The notes beneath the pieces were generated by a model, which saw only the letters and a list, made by a program, of their open reading frames with translations, had not been told where the DNA came from and made no database searches. Shown piece after piece: positions 30,700 to 43,988 of a stretch of DNA of 64,000 nucleotides (the stretch's first letter is position 1; each line of letters opens with the position of its first letter). A program made the position numbers and the translations under genes. The stretch is from Thermothielavioides terrestris NRRL 8126. Taxonomy: Eukaryota; Ascomycota; Sordariomycetes; Sordariales; Chaetomiaceae. Where the stretch lies: positions 4,030,001-4,094,000 of the forward strand of contig NC_016457.1 of NCBI RefSeq assembly GCF_000226115.1, given 5' to 3'.

Positions 30700-33601
30700 G
30701 TACACGGAGGCCGGGGTTCGCGCGGACAAGGGTGGCGGCGGCGGCGGCCTCGCTGGCGCTTCCTCGGGGAGGATTTCCAAGAAAGACGCGACCTCAAACT
30801 GGGGGCCACACGATGCGTCAGTTAAAGTGTCTCGAGGCTGCGCATTCGAACCGCTGGCAAACTGACCACTGCGCATCTGCGTGCCAGCCGTAGGTTCTGT
30901 CTGTCTGAAAACGCGGTCTTTCGAGCGGTCGCAAGCCGCGCCTTGTTGTTGCGGCTGGTCGTTGGGCCGAGGGCCGCTCCGTGGGTCGCGACACAAGGCG
31001 TGTAAGTGTCTAAGCCGTTGTCCTCGACTCGTTACTTCGCTCGACCAACACGTCTTCCAAGACGTCGGTTGACGTTATACCTCCTCGTGGAAAGTTTGAA
31101 TGGAGCTGCTGCGCCTTGGCAGTCAACCGGGAGAGAACGCAAAAGCCCTGCTGTAAGTCCCCGTCGATCGGTGTCTGGCGTGCAGGATGCAAGGCTTGGT
31201 CTCGGTGGTTGGCGACTTTGGACTCTGGATGAGAAGCTGTGCGCTATCGGACAGGCTGTGAGGGGGGGTGAGGTTTCTATATACCCCCGGTGGCCATCTC
31301 GCGGGCCCGGGCCTGGTGAAGGACGATCTCGCGGTCTGCTGTCTGTAGGGCTCCCGACCCAGCGAGGCTAGGTACACTACATACATACATGTCCTGGTAT
31401 TGCAAGGGGGGCGACATCAGTGTCGACAGGGACCAGGGGAGAGGCGGTACAGGGGTTGCTTCGATACTTGGGTAGCATGGGGCTGCGTACATGCCTTTGG
31501 GCTTGGGTCGACAAGGGGGTCTTGAATGCGACCCAGGTACGGGGGTACATTGGCAAGTTCGGAAGTACATTGGCGACCTCTGGGAAAACGAGGCCGTGCA
31601 AGTCCTGCGCCCAATGGCGGGTGCACCCCCCCGGTTATCCATGCCTGTGGTTGGTGTGGATTGGCGACAGGGGTAAGCGAGAAGGCGGAGACCTGGGAGG
31701 CTTGCTGTGTGCGTGCTTTGAGGTGCGAGTGGGCCGGGGAGACTGCTGCACCCACGGGAGACGGGAAACTGGCCAGGCGAGAGCCAGACAAGACAGCCTG
31801 GGCCTTCACCAGTCTTGACAGCACCAGATAACTAACACCTTCAACGTGAACGCCAATATTGACGGGCGACGATGGATTCGGAACGGCGAGGTCGGCGCCT
31901 GACGGCCAGCCCGCGAACCGACCCCTTTCCGCGTGTTGAACCACCCGCGACTGAGACAGTCCTCCTTGCTCTGCGTGCTCTGGGTCAGGGGCCTCTTCTT
32001 CTTTCTCCGGCCGCTTGTTCGCACTGCTTCGCTTAACTAGTGAAGTGACCAAGTAGTTAACCAGCCAGAACTACCAAGCAAGGCACCGTGTCTTCCGTAA
32101 TCCGAAAGTGTTCATGGTACTGGGTCCGTGGGCGACGGGCCCCTGTGCCAATCCCATCCCGCTGACCAAATGATTACCGTGGCATGCGGCTCTTTGCCTG
32201 TTGACACGCTCCTACCGTACTTGGAATGTCGGCATAAGGGGGTTCAAAGTTTTCATCGAGCCCCTGAGATTCCTTTTGCTTTGGCTCTCGTTGCTTATTC
32301 TCTGCCCTAGCATTGGGTAGCCACTCAGGTGCGACCGGGAAGGCCGCAGCAATAAGCCAAGAACCGACTCCCCGATGGGGTTCACTGGCATGCACGTCTC
32401 GCATCGGTGTGTCTGCCGACTCATGGCCTCGGGCCCAAGTCAACTAGGACAGCGCTGGCTCGTAGCTGGAGATGTCGGTCGACCGACGGCCTATTGAGGG
32501 CCCCGATCATTAGACCCCGTCACGACACAAGAGGTCCTCCGCAGTAAAAGTTCGGATGAGACATGGAGGCAGGTCTGGACCAGACGCTTGTTTTAGGAAC
32601 AGCCTTCCCCTCTGTCTCCCCTTCTCTCTCGCCTCCGCATTGATGGCGTCCGGGCGAGAACAAGTTGGCCGCGCCAGACGCCTCTCGGTTGCTCCACCGA
32701 GATCGAAACGGAAATTGGCTCAAGGCAGCGGTCCACTTGCAGTTGTCGTCGAGTGCCGCATTTCGAGATCATGGAGGCTCTGGCACTGCCGCCAGGTCCT
32801 GTATCTTTGGTTGCATCATTGCATGCCAGATTTCCCGCGCAAATATATTTTTATTCGCAATCTGCACGGCAACTACTCGCTGCTGCGCACTCCCCGCTTG
32901 CCGGGTGGTGGTGAAGAGCGTTGCTGCGTCCTAGTAAGGCTACCCGCCCGCGCGACTGGCGTGCCCCATCATTTTGCTGCAAAAGTGGTGGTTTGCCCAC
33001 TCACCGCGGGCGCCAATGAGAACCGAGAGAGGCTGATGGAAGTGACCAATGTGCAGGTGCACAGCCCACGCTATGGCCACATTGGGACAACCCTCCCGTC
33101 CCTCGAAAGAAAGCGAAACGGTGAGTGAATCGTGGCTGAGTGTATGGTTTGCATTTGCACCATCGTCTTCTGGACCTTCCTGGGCTGAATGTGCAATCAC
33201 TCGGTGGCCATCGATAGAGACAAATCCGGAGGGGCGCAGGGGACCTCATCGCACTCGTGGCCATCAACGACGGCGACAAGCCCGATTTGGGCAAAAACAA
33301 ACAATTTTCGAAACGGATGACCGCACACTCACACTGTTGTAGTGTACAGTACCTGAATGACTGTCTGTGGTGATTACTCGTGGTCGTTGGTCCACAAAGC
33401 TTGCTGGCCGGTCGTGTGTCGCCCAGTCGGTTTGCAGTTGGGGCGATGAGATGAAAACGGCTTTTTGCTGTGCACACGCGGGGTTCAAAGTTGGCGGGAT
33501 GTCATTTGGCCCGCGCTGATCGACTTGGAGTTGTGTTGGGAGCCTGGTGTGGAGCGTCGCAAGATTTCCTTCCCACAACACAACGAATTTCGGTGGGTGG
33601 A
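30700..33601. other. Gene-poor region, left part, including C2H2 gene upstream DNA
   Basis: The proximal 300 bp should be the zinc-finger gene's 5' UTR, with a probable intron at 30799-30866. Beyond that no frame has codon continuity, splice logic or a recognisable domain. Two of the longest frames (31417-32052 minus, 32556-33128 plus) look fortuitous. This is the first part of a stretch of about 15 kb without credible genes. Confidence 0.55.
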
Positions 33602-33999
33602 CGTTAAAGAGGTCCCGCCAAGACTAATTTCGGCCAATTGTCGGCAATGTTTTTACAACGTTTTTACGCAACCCCGATCGCCAAGGCGTTTGCACTATCG
33701 CCAAGGCGTTTAAGCGGTTAGTTCGGTTAGTTCGCTAGGGGTGCGGGGGGCGGCACCAGCCCCCCGCTAGTTAGGATTTAGGTTAAGGTTAGGATATAGA
33801 TTATAGTTAGAGTGCGGGTTATCCTCGTTTTCTTTTTTTTCGATTTGGTTGAGGTATCGTAAAGTTGTTGTCGTTGCGAGTCTTTGCGATTTTGCATTGT
33901 TGATATTCGAAGTTGTGGCGGCCCCGCTCACCCTTGGCGATTTGTAATTACTTGTACGCGGCAGTCTCCGAAATTAGGCTTGGCGGGACCTCTTTAACG
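33602..33999. mobile_element. MITE-like element with 32-bp terminal inverted repeats
   Basis: The left end (33602-33633, CGTTAAAGAGGTCCCGCCAA..) and the right end (33968-33999) are reverse complements over 32 bp with one mismatch, enclosing about 335 bp that cannot encode a transposase. TTAA or TA lies at the very tip of both ends (TTAA at 33604-33607 and 33994-33997), compatible with a TTAA- or TA-targeting DNA transposon (piggyBac-like, or Tc1/mariner/Fot1-like). The exact edge and duplication cannot be fixed from one copy. The interior has a direct repeat ATCGCCAAGGCGTTT (two copies, around 33677-33710), a perfect 9-bp hairpin GCGGGGGGC/GCCCCCCGC near 33746-33770, and a GTTAGG-rich stretch at 33770-33812. 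No autonomous partner is in the window. Confidence 0.8.
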
Positions 34000-35323
34000 A
34001 CGACCTTTCGGTGCCGATCGCGAAGTTGGCAAGTGGGGCGTAAACGTGACCAACCATCTCCGTATTCCGAGAGGTTTGGCGAAGTTCACCATCAACCCCA
34101 CCGACACTGGTGCTCGAGCTTTTTCGTGCAGACGGCGAATACCCTGGCCAAAAGCTTTGTTTTTCCAGTGCGCGACCCTGTATTCCGTAATGTGCACGGC
34201 AATATCCACAACCACCCGAGGCAGAAGCAATCCGGAAATTACCACAACATTGCAGAGAGGTGGGAAGCCGGTGACAGCGTCGTGGCCGGAAGAGAACATG
34301 ACAGGTAGCACAGGCGCATGCGAATCGTCTCGTACATACCTAGGTATGTATTTATGTACGCGGAGTTGGTGTAGTGTAAAAGCACTGCGCCGCGGCGGGC
34401 GCCGTATTGAATCCTGAATCAGTGATGGTTGACAATCACAATCCGCTAGGTCTCGGGTGTCGCGGTGCACATTGCATGTTGCACGCTGCTCACGCTGTGA
34501 AGGCATCGGACCTGTGATTTCCCCGGTGGCACCGCACTGCCGTCCCGTCCTGGCAGATGTCACTGCCAGCGTGTTGTTGGTCTCCGAGGCAGCGACGTCG
34601 CCTTCAGGCCCCGCGTGGCCGCGGCACGGTGTCTCTGATAAACACGTTTTTTTCCCCGCGCCGCAGGTCGACCTGAATCACCACGAGATGCAGGACCCGG
34701 GTGTTGGCGGGTCGTGCGTCAGGTGCGAAGTGCGAAGCAAGAGGCGAAGCGGTCAGTGAGTCCCACTCCCACTCCCACCCGCAACAATTAGTATGTCGTG
34801 GAGTTCGGCGTCATTTTGTCTCAGGAAAACGTGTTGTGGGAGAGCACAAGCAAGCGGGCCCTGCCGCTGTTGGTTGTGTGTCGCGGTGATCGTCGCGCCA
34901 AGTGAACGAGGAGTGAGGAAAGTTCCCCAGCAAGGGTTTTTCGAGATCGGCATCGCCCCAACAAGCCGGCGCGATGGTTGCTACCAGATCGAGACTAGTG
35001 CATGTAGGCACGGCTGAGCCGGCAGCTGGCCGGCTTCTCAGTGGCTTGTTTACGGCAGGTGGATCGTTACATCGGAGGAGCCCTGGGCCCCACTGATTTC
35101 CGATTTTCCTGACCCAAGCATGTGGGGAAGAGAAGGCGAAAAGGTAAAATCCAAAAAAAGAACCTCAAGCCTCGGATAAGGGGCGGTGCAACACTGCGAC
35201 CTTGGTTCTGGGACGGACACCATTGGGAACTGCCACATGCAGTGACATGGACGGTGGCACACCACGGTTGCATTGCTTGTACATTACATACCTACCTACC
35301 TACCTACACAACAGATTCCGTAC

Positions 35324-35345
35324 CTACCTAGTGTAGTGTAGGTAG
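35324..35345. repeat. TAGTGTAG hairpin
   Basis: CTACCTA and TAGGTAG are perfect 7-bp inverted arms around the loop GTGTAGTG, and directly follow a CCTA tandem run. Confidence 0.7.
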
Positions 35346-36133
35346 TTATTGTATGTAATATGTACATACTGTTCGCCCCCATGGTGCTCTTTCGTCGCTG
35401 TGTCAGGAGAGGTCGCCTCAAACCGCCCGTGATGCCTTTTCGGATGCTGCCAGAGAAAAGCTACGGTTCCACAGAGCAGAGGCCAAGCCTTCCTACCCAA
35501 CGTTGAGCATTGTACTGTGTCTGCATTTCCATTTCTGTGATGGTGCGTCCTCATAATCCCCTCGTGGACACCGACATGGATGCGGCAGCCATGCAAGCAC
35601 CCGCAACCACCAGTGGAAAATAACTGCTGTACTGCTGTTGCTCATCTCGCGCGTGAGGTCGCCGATTTGTGTCATGGTGGTATCCCCGAGGAGCCGAGAG
35701 CCGACGTCGTGTACAGCTGTTGGGATTACTTGGGAGATGCGAACCATTGGATGGAGGAACGAGGGGTAAGTAGAACACCAATGCCACCGAGTCATGGAGA
35801 TACGCAGTGGAACGCACACTCGCGGCTGTCCTATACTGTAGTAGCTACTCCGGACACAGAGTCAAGTTTACGAATTGGCAAGGAGGGAATCAAAAGGCAC
35901 TTTCCAGACCACGGTGGTCGCAACTTGACCAACTCAGTGGGTTTTCAGGTCGTGTGAGTCGTGTAATCTGCAGGAGATCCCATCTGGTTGCATCGTTTCA
36001 ACGACGCTGACTGCATGGGAAATGACTGCATGGGGAATAATAGCTATTGGTGAAGCAAAGTATTTGGCATTTCTCTCGAGAACGGTCAAGCTGTTCCTGG
36101 CATCCATGCCAAGCGCCGGCGCCACCATGCCTA

Positions 36134-36167
36134 ACTACACCACACTACCGATGTAGTGTAGTGTAGT
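36134..36167. repeat. TAGTGTAG hairpin, 15-bp arms
   Basis: The left arm ACTACACCACACTAC (36134-36148) pairs with GTAGTGTAGTGTAGT (36153-36167) with one mismatch around a 4-nt loop CGAT. The same imperfect left arm recurs at 61828-61841, 25.7 kb away. Confidence 0.85.
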
Positions 36168-39100
36168 CAGCCACCGGCGTTTCCCAGTCGTCCGGTTCCG
36201 CGGCGGGCTGGTTCCATGTGCCTTTGGTGTCGGTCAGCAACCGCGTGCTGCGACCGATGGTTTAGTGTATACGTTCCGTACATATCACAGTAAGCTTGTT
36301 CAGATGCGCAGCATCGCACGGCCAATTACCCGCTCCGGTGCCTGTCTTGTTTGCCAATCGGCGGCGTGCGTCTTACACGCAGTTCGCATTTGTCTTGCGG
36401 TCCTGTGTTCCGGAGGGTCGTAGCGCGCGGGGCTCACGGATGAACCACATACACGACTCAGCCTTGTGGGGAGTCCCGGCGGCGCGGTTTCACGTGGCAC
36501 AGTCATGCGCGCGCTGCGCAGTTCTTGATGCGTGGGCTGGCTGGCGCCATCATCGGCTTGCTCGCCCACCGTTGTGTCTTTCCCCGGTTAGGTCAAGCCA
36601 GACGACGGCTGTTGCGTGCGACTCCGCCACCCCCACCGGCACTGAGACTAGTTTGAGACTGAAGCCTTCCCGCGGCTGCCCGCCCACCTCGACCAATGGT
36701 GCTTTGCTGTGTTGTTCGTTAACGACACATATATCCTCTGGAAGTGTATTTACGGATACGTGAGCCCCCGAATGAGATGCGGCATATTCCGTATGTAGCG
36801 AAGACTGTCTCTAGCCCGGCAAAGCTAGCTGTGGCCTCAGCGTATCGCTCGGAAAACATCACGCTGCGATCCCCTCCGTCCCATACCCATCTTTAATGCG
36901 TCTGCGGATGTGGCCCATGATTGGCCGCGATGGGTATGCACAATATGCGAGGAAAAGGGGCGAGCGTTCGACTCCACGAGAGCCAGCCACCAACCCAGGA
37001 CAAGAGCCGGGAGGGAGTTGAATTCAAGGATTGTCACGGAAAAGCTGCCGCCGGGAGGGAAGACAATTGCTTGAACTGGGCCACAAACGAAGCCGCCCAG
37101 TCATGGAGAGACGGCGCTGTCTCAAAGGAAACTTCCAACCAGATAATTTTGTGGAGATGCAAGGCTGCACGCTGTGCCGTGTTCCAGCGCAGACACGTGT
37201 GCTGGGATGAGAACGGATGCGGGTAGGAGGCGTGGTCTTCCTTGATCTAACTCGAACGGAGTAAGACCGGAGGAACTCAACTGCGCTCTGCTCTGCTTGG
37301 CACCGTGTCTGCCCCTCTCGCTCTCCAGTGGGTGTCTTGAGGTTGTGCCGTTCGGCAAGAGCTGTTGGCGGCTTCATCAACGATTTTCACAATAATCACC
37401 AACTCTGGCCGTGAAGGTCGGAGCTTCAGCACAAACATAGCAAACTCGGTAGTGTAGCAGTTGCACAGAACCGCAGTAATGCTGACCCAACCTCCAGTTG
37501 CTTCACCTTAGTTTAGCTCGAACTGGCTGCGCCACGATTTTCCTTGATGCTCTCCGCGTTTGAGGCGCCTCTACACCATACCGGAGGACGGGCGTGATTC
37601 ACTCCACGCGTGGCAGTGTCGTGGACCGTACTCTTGCGTCCCTGCACCTCTCTGTCTCTGACTCGATCAGGGCGTTTCGGTTTGGACTGCTTCAGGCCGA
37701 CGAGCAGCAGGGATCTTTCCGTTCTGGGTGATCTGTGCGAATGCTTCCGGGGGTTGGCTGGTCCCTTACGGCTCTTTCAACCGCAGTCAATTTGACCATC
37801 TCCCACATATGCTAAGTGCACGCTTGGTGGAGTGCAGTGTCACTTCCCCCACCCTCGCCCGCCAGATCTTCAAAGTTCCAAGAGCAAGACCCGGTCGGGG
37901 GTTGCCGTGAGCAGCAGCCATGCCACGTGCGGCAGGTGGTCCGTGCGCGGTGTTTTTCAAACAGGCTGCCAAGACGGCCAGTCTGGCACAAGGCGCCAAT
38001 CCCTGAGCGACGATCTCACCCAATCCTCGGGTCAGCGCTTCACTCCCGGCACAGGACTGCGGACGTCCCTTCACGTGGGAGAGGGCGACCGACCCGAAAA
38101 AAACGCCTCGCCTCTGGCTGCAACTGCCAATGCGCCAAAGCAAGCTCACTCAGGCACTTCGAGAAGAATTCCGATTGCAGGATGACGAGGAATGTGGCGC
38201 CCCAGCGAAGCAGTGCGGACGCAGGTACAACCGCTTTTGACTTTCGATCCGGATGATCCGCTGCGCGATCTTTCTCTCCACCCACGCGGCATGCATGGCA
38301 GGGAGTGAAGAGCTCCGTCTTAATTTTCCAAGCATCCAGGACCTTCAGTCGAGGCGTTGCATCCAGGACTCGGAAGCCGCCGTCGGTCCACTTGTTGGAT
38401 GTGCCTCGGTAAACTCCACCACGGGTTGACGTGGGAGCTCAAAGACCAATTGCTGCCAACCTGTTTTCTGCGCGATGGATTCCATCAACAGGGGGACAAC
38501 TCCGCAGCCACCCGGAACAAGCGCCGTCCCCAGAAGCGGGCTGCCCATCTCAATGTTCCGGCGGGCAACTGGGCCACACTTGGCCCAAGCTTTCGATGTG
38601 AATCAGCCTTGCCAAACAAGGAAAACATAAACGAGCGCGAAGCATACTGTGTAAGTTACTCGGGTAACTAACCGAACGGCACTGGGTTCAGCCAATCAGG
38701 ATCCATGGGAGTCGCTTCCATATCGAGACCCTGCCGCATTCGGAATCCTTGCAGGGCTCACCAACAAGTGACAATGAAACACACAGGACACATCGTGATA
38801 TTGTCAGCAAAAAGCCCTGGAGCGACAGAGCATTCCGTTTACCGTAGCGAGTTACGGAAATTCAGGGTTGTCAACGGCGAGATAATTAGTCTGTCTACAC
38901 TAGCTATGTGAAACAGTCGGCATCTTGCCACTTTCTCGGTCTATTGCGGCCCTGCATTCTTGACTCCAGAGAGCCGCAATCCGTCGTCGGTGATGAGGTC
39001 CGAACGTCAACTCAAACCTCAGTTCACTGCCTGCCATTGGTATCAGGCCAGTGACATGACGTTGCAACGGGCCGGGCCCAGCTGAGCTCGCTGCATTCGA

Positions 39101-39690
39101 ACTTCGCTCCGAGTTAACTATTGGGCGGGGTATATCCGCGAGACTCACATGGTCGACGTCGGTGTCGGTCTCCGTGGCCCAAATTTGGCGACAGACGACG
39201 CATGGGCGCCAATCAACCCGTGAACCAGATCTTGTCCGCCGATCTAGGCAAACCTCCTCTTCACGTTGATGAACCTTAAGGGATTCCCCCGTGCGCAGCA
39301 TCCGTATACACATACGCAGTACGCAGATGCCGTTGGCCCGAGACGCCTCGCCAGCCCCCAGTCTGCACGAAACAGAGATGAAGCGAGTCAGTTCACGGCG
39401 GACTTCAAATAACAAGCGACGCAGTATACTAGTTTTTCCGTAGTTAACTAGCGCTTGTCCCGAAAAGCCAGGCGTTCCGGCGTTGCTCGTTCCCGCAGCC
39501 TATCAGCACGCGGCATCAGGTGCCGCCATGCTTCTCCGCGCGCTTCTTGGGCCCGCAACGGTAATGAAGGGTCGAGACTCGGACCCGGCGGCGGCGTGGC
39601 ACCCGGCCGCGGTCTCCCCCGAAGGAAAGCGGTGCCAGCGCTACGCCTCTTCAGGGGGGGAAAGGGGCACTTGTACACAACACTTCACTC

Positions 39691-39714
39691 TGTAGTGTAC
39701 ATACATACACTACA
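39691..39714. repeat. TAGTGTAG hairpin, 9-bp arms
   Basis: TGTAGTGTA (39691-39699) and TACACTACA (39706-39714) are perfect inverted arms around a 6-nt loop. Confidence 0.8.
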
Positions 39715-41664
39715 ATCCAGCGGCACGATCCGACACACCAACGAGCGGTAATTGTAGCTTACCTAGGTAACTACCTGATCTATTGAAGACATGCTCCGTA
39801 CTGCTACCTCACGACGCCCTACTTGCACACTCGAATAGGAAGGTTGGCCAGCGGGCGCGGACCTCCCCGCCGAAGAATTAAGCTTCTGGGGCGCCGCCGC
39901 TAGCTGGCCCAAATTCCGGGGCCCTCCCGGTCAGCCCAGGGCACTCGCTAACGATCCACAAGCCTCGTGGCTTGTGTTCCAGACCGCGCCCCAGCCCACG
40001 CAGCCATCGTCCATTTCCTTCGCGCCAAGATGAGGGGTTTTTCGCTACCGGACTTACTGTGCAGTACACTAATACACAGATGTCACACTGGACGGCGTCG
40101 ATGTACGGAACAGAGCTTCCATTGATCCAGTTTGCTCGGTGGTGCCCGCGTGTCTGAGACATCACGAGACGGCAGGCCTGGGGGGGAGGAAGAGCGACCC
40201 TGTTTCTCAAAGTTCCGTGCAGTCAACTGAGATCCCTCTCTCTGGTCGACGAAAATAGCATGACGGATTGGCAATCGGCACCGATCGACACCTGTATAAC
40301 GTCCAGTGCTTCACTTCGGCAACTTTTACCCTGTTGAACAGACGGGCAGACAGACAGGGGCAAACCGCCCAGGGACGCGAAACCCCGCGCGCCGGAGAAC
40401 AAACCCGTGTCCCTCCACCAGCACACTCGTTAACTACCAGGATTAATAGTGCTGTGTACACCACAAACACAGCGGGGGACACACGCAGCTAACCCCCGGT
40501 TCAGTAATCCTCGGATCCTTGCTGCCCAGTTGTTGCCAGTTCTTGCGGCGGTCGTCATCTGCGCCGCCCTGACCAAGCTCAGCAATCATCATTGTAACCC
40601 TGCTCCGGCCGGCGATGGAGAGTTGGGGGTTTGTGGAGTGCATAAGCCAATTAATCATTTTTTTGATAACTGACTTTTCAAGTTGTGTCACCAGACTTGG
40701 ACCCGACACCCCACGGGTCCCAGCAGGCCAGGGTGATTGCGCAAAAAAAGAGAGGGAAAAAAAGCACAAATACTAGTCATGTGCATCCATCTCACTGTCG
40801 TTGTCGATCTCGCTTCGCTTGCAAGAAGACATGGCGCAGACGAGCTAGTGTACATTAGTGTTGGAAGTAAGGAAAATATCCCGTTGCGCGCCGTCCCAGC
40901 GATTCGGTAGAGGATCTGCCGAAAAGCACACTCACATCTTCCAGGTTCTGCGGCGCCACTGCACCTCACCAACCCGCCTCTCCAGGGGCATTTAGAGTTT
41001 TGGAGCTGTCCAGAACAGGCAGGTCGTAAACCGATGAACAGCGGGCTTGCAGCGCCCCAGGTTCTTGGGCTCGTCCCAGCGAGATGGTTCGGGATCGGGG
41101 ATCGACGCCAGTGCCACCCGACGCGGCCATGTGTGGAAAGAAGCTCGGTTGGCATCGTCATCGTCGTTGTCGCCAGCTGCTCCTCCAACGTTGTTGCAAC
41201 GTCAGTTCTCGAGGCGGGAACTTTTCTCAAGAAACCAGTCGTAACTGCGTAGTAGTACACACATGGGCCAGTTCCCTTGTCCGTTTGATTGATTGACCCC
41301 CCACGCCGACAAAAGTACGGTACGCTGCAAATACCATGTATTCCATATTGCGTACCGCAACCAACCATGATGCAGGGCATACCACATACCACACAGCCAC
41401 CCCACCTCCCCAGGGTTTTCATGCATAAGGCACATTCCCACATGGTAGTGTACACTCACAGTATTGACGGCAAGGGAAATTGCCTTGTTAATCGAAGCCA
41501 GGGAATCGGAACTCAACAAAGAGGGGCGCAGACCACGCAGGCACCAGCAACGCCGTCCAGGAAACGCGCAGCAGCGTGCTGGAGCAGCAAACAATCAACG
41601 AGAAAAAAAAAAAAAAAATCAAGCGTCATCTGCAAGTCAACGGCACGGCGATTGTTAGGTACCT

Positions 41665-41695
41665 CATGTAGTATACATATTCCGTACACTACATG
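41665..41695. repeat. TAGTGTAG hairpin, 12-bp arms
   Basis: CATGTAGTATAC (41665-41676) pairs with GTACACTACATG (41684-41695) with one G-T-type mismatch around a 7-nt loop. Confidence 0.8.
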
Positions 41696-41824
41696 TACGT
41701 GTACAGTACACATGCACACTTGGAGGGTGACGGCAGCGGCGAGGCGATCCCCAAACAGGCAGGCGGTTCCGAGGATCTGGACACGGGTTTGCGCTGCCTC
41801 AGCCACCAGACTTAGCGTCCTGCG

Positions 41825-41863
41825 CAAGCATGGATGGCAAGCATGGATGGCAAGCATGGATGG
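41825..41863 (+). repeat. 13-bp tandem repeat, three perfect copies
   Basis: CAAGCATGGATGG is repeated three times head to tail without mismatch in non-coding DNA, a young minisatellite. Confidence 0.92.
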
Positions 41864-43880
41864 CCTGGTTCTCTTGTAGTGTAAGGTAGGTTGTGTTGTT
41901 GCTGCTGCCGTTGCTTCTCCTTGGGCGCTTGCCACTCCGGCAGTGCATTGGTTGGACGTGTGCTCCTTAGTATTTCAATCCCCGTCAATAATGCCGTGGA
42001 GTCGTCCTTTGCTGCTCCAGTTTTGCGTCTCCGTCTCCCTCGCTCCCGCCGAATTTCGTCCCGTCGTGGTCCTGGCTAGGGTAACATCCAACGCTGGATG
42101 CGAGGACGGAGAGTGGAAGAGCCCGGGCGATGAGGTGTTTACCGCGGTACACTTGTTCCTACCCGTGGTCACAGGACATTATGCAGAATGGAAAGGGCCC
42201 ATGCTCTGCTCGCGTTCCACTCGGTGGTCCTCGTGGGCAGGCCTCGGTGTCCTATACATACTGCCACATGGACAGCCTCCCAGGGCGCTGGGACAGAGTC
42301 AACACTCCCCCTCCGTGAACAGACCACGCAGCAGCCTGGAAAAGCCCCTCCCCACCCCCGAGTGAACACAAACTACGCTAGTGTAGGTGCCAACATAGCG
42401 TCCGGAGTAAGCCCCATCGAGGTCCAGACGACACCCGCGCCCCTCCACCTCCTCCGAGTCCCGAATCCACACTTTCACCCTTTGGTGACCGGGAAAGCCC
42501 TGTTTCGACCGGCTTGGGCCGACAGCGCTTCCTGCGGGCGGCAAGGCAAGTCCAAGCAAGCCGTCGGCTGTCGACTGTCGAGGCGCCCGACGCGCCCGCC
42601 ATGCATTTCGTTCCCTCTGCCTACCGAGTTACCTTGTTCGACGACGACGCCTCCTCCAGGTTGCATGCTCCTCGCTCAAACCGGCAAGGCACCGTACCCA
42701 TGCGTACCCATGCGCAGCAAAAAGCCCATCCCACAGAAATGAGAGAGTGGGAACAAGAACACGCGCGCGGCAAATTCCGCTACTTTCCTTTTACCCCCTC
42801 ATGATCCTCATCATCCTCTCACCCGTTCACCGGGCCCCTGTCCAGTGGTCAGCCAGTCAGCCAGTCTGTCAAGTTAACCTTCACCGGGATGTGTAATCAG
42901 TTGTGTAGGTAGTGAAGTGACTCAGTACCGCGTGAAAAAGGCTTAGATGGGGCCCTGTCCAGTGTAATGTGCGGAATAGAGGATACATAACATCCAAGCA
43001 GCGACTCACTGGGCGACCTTCTTGCGGCGTAACTTCATCCATACCCTGGCTGAAGTCGTGGATTGAGTTGTCAGGTAAGAAACGTTCACGTTAACCAGTG
43101 AACCATCGGCAGCGTAACGATACGAATTCGGATTACTGTACTGTACAGATACACAATGCACATCCGTAACGAAATCCAAAAGGTAATCAGTCCGTGCTCA
43201 CTTTCCCAATTATGCGCGGCGGCGGCACGGGCGGGTGCCCGCGTCCAACCAGCGCCGCTGTTGCTGCGTGCCGTGCCGGGGACGTCGGCATCGGAAATTG
43301 AGTGCTGCAGGATGGTCGGCGACCACTTTCCCCGTGCATTTGCAGACCGGGCGTCGGCCTTCCTTGCTGTTGTTGTTTCCCACAGCAAGGTTAAGTTAGT
43401 TCCTGTGTATACGAGTTTTTCGTTGTGTTTTTCTTGGTCTCGTTCATCCAGTCCGGGTCGTCGACGGCTGCGAGCCGGGCAGCGTCACCGCTTGTCTCTC
43501 TGTGTTTCTGCACGGGATCCTTGTGTTGGTTGGTCTGGTTGGATCACGAGGAGTGATAATGGAAGGAATACGGAGTAATACGGAATAACTAAGCCAGGAG
43601 GTAGTTACTGGAGACCAATCAGGCGTGTTGTTGCCTGCTGATCGCTGTGGCCGAGAGAGAGGCAGTTCGTTTCAGACAGTTCCAACTCAGAAGCGAAACA
43701 CACTACTGCGGTGCTGTTTACAGCTCAGACTTGGGAAACCAAAAAGCTCACTGGCCAACCCGCCGGGCGGGGAGGCGGCCAGGTGCGAGCACCCCGGAGG
43801 TCGGGTTTTGCTTCGCGACGACCCGGCGAGCGCCTCATTGGGAGTCAAAAGGGATTCTTCTGAGCGTCCTCAACAAGGTC

Positions 43881-43988
43881 GAATGCACCGGGAGTCGAAC
43901 GGTAGACCTTATAAGCGTCCTCACAAACATCGCCCGTTAACGGTTGCCCGGCGAAGTCCCCGTGCCCCCGCCATTGAGCTGCGCAGCC
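43881..43988 (-). other. Degenerate tRNA-like relic (Pol III A/B-box-like)
   Basis: On the minus strand, GGCTGCG at the 5' end and TGCATTC at the 3' end could pair as a tRNA acceptor stem (six of seven pairs, counting G-U). CAGCTCAATGG (43981-43971) resembles an A box with a possible GCTC/GGGC D stem. GTTCGACTCC (43900-43891) resembles a B box. A CTTATAA loop in a mostly paired stem could be a UAU (Ile) anticodon arm. But the T stem does not pair and the A-to-B distance is about 37 nt too long. I read it as a tRNA pseudogene or tRNA-derived short element, not a working tRNA. Confidence 0.3.

Noticed and set aside
33770..33812. Telomere-like GTTAGG repeats
   Set aside because: The units are irregular and not TTAGGG arrays; they are internal to the MITE-like element.
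40688..41455. 255-codon open frame on the minus strand in the gene-free interval
   Set aside because: No recognisable domain, odd Cys/Trp-rich composition, overlapping frames on both strands, and it runs through repeat motifs; likely chance.
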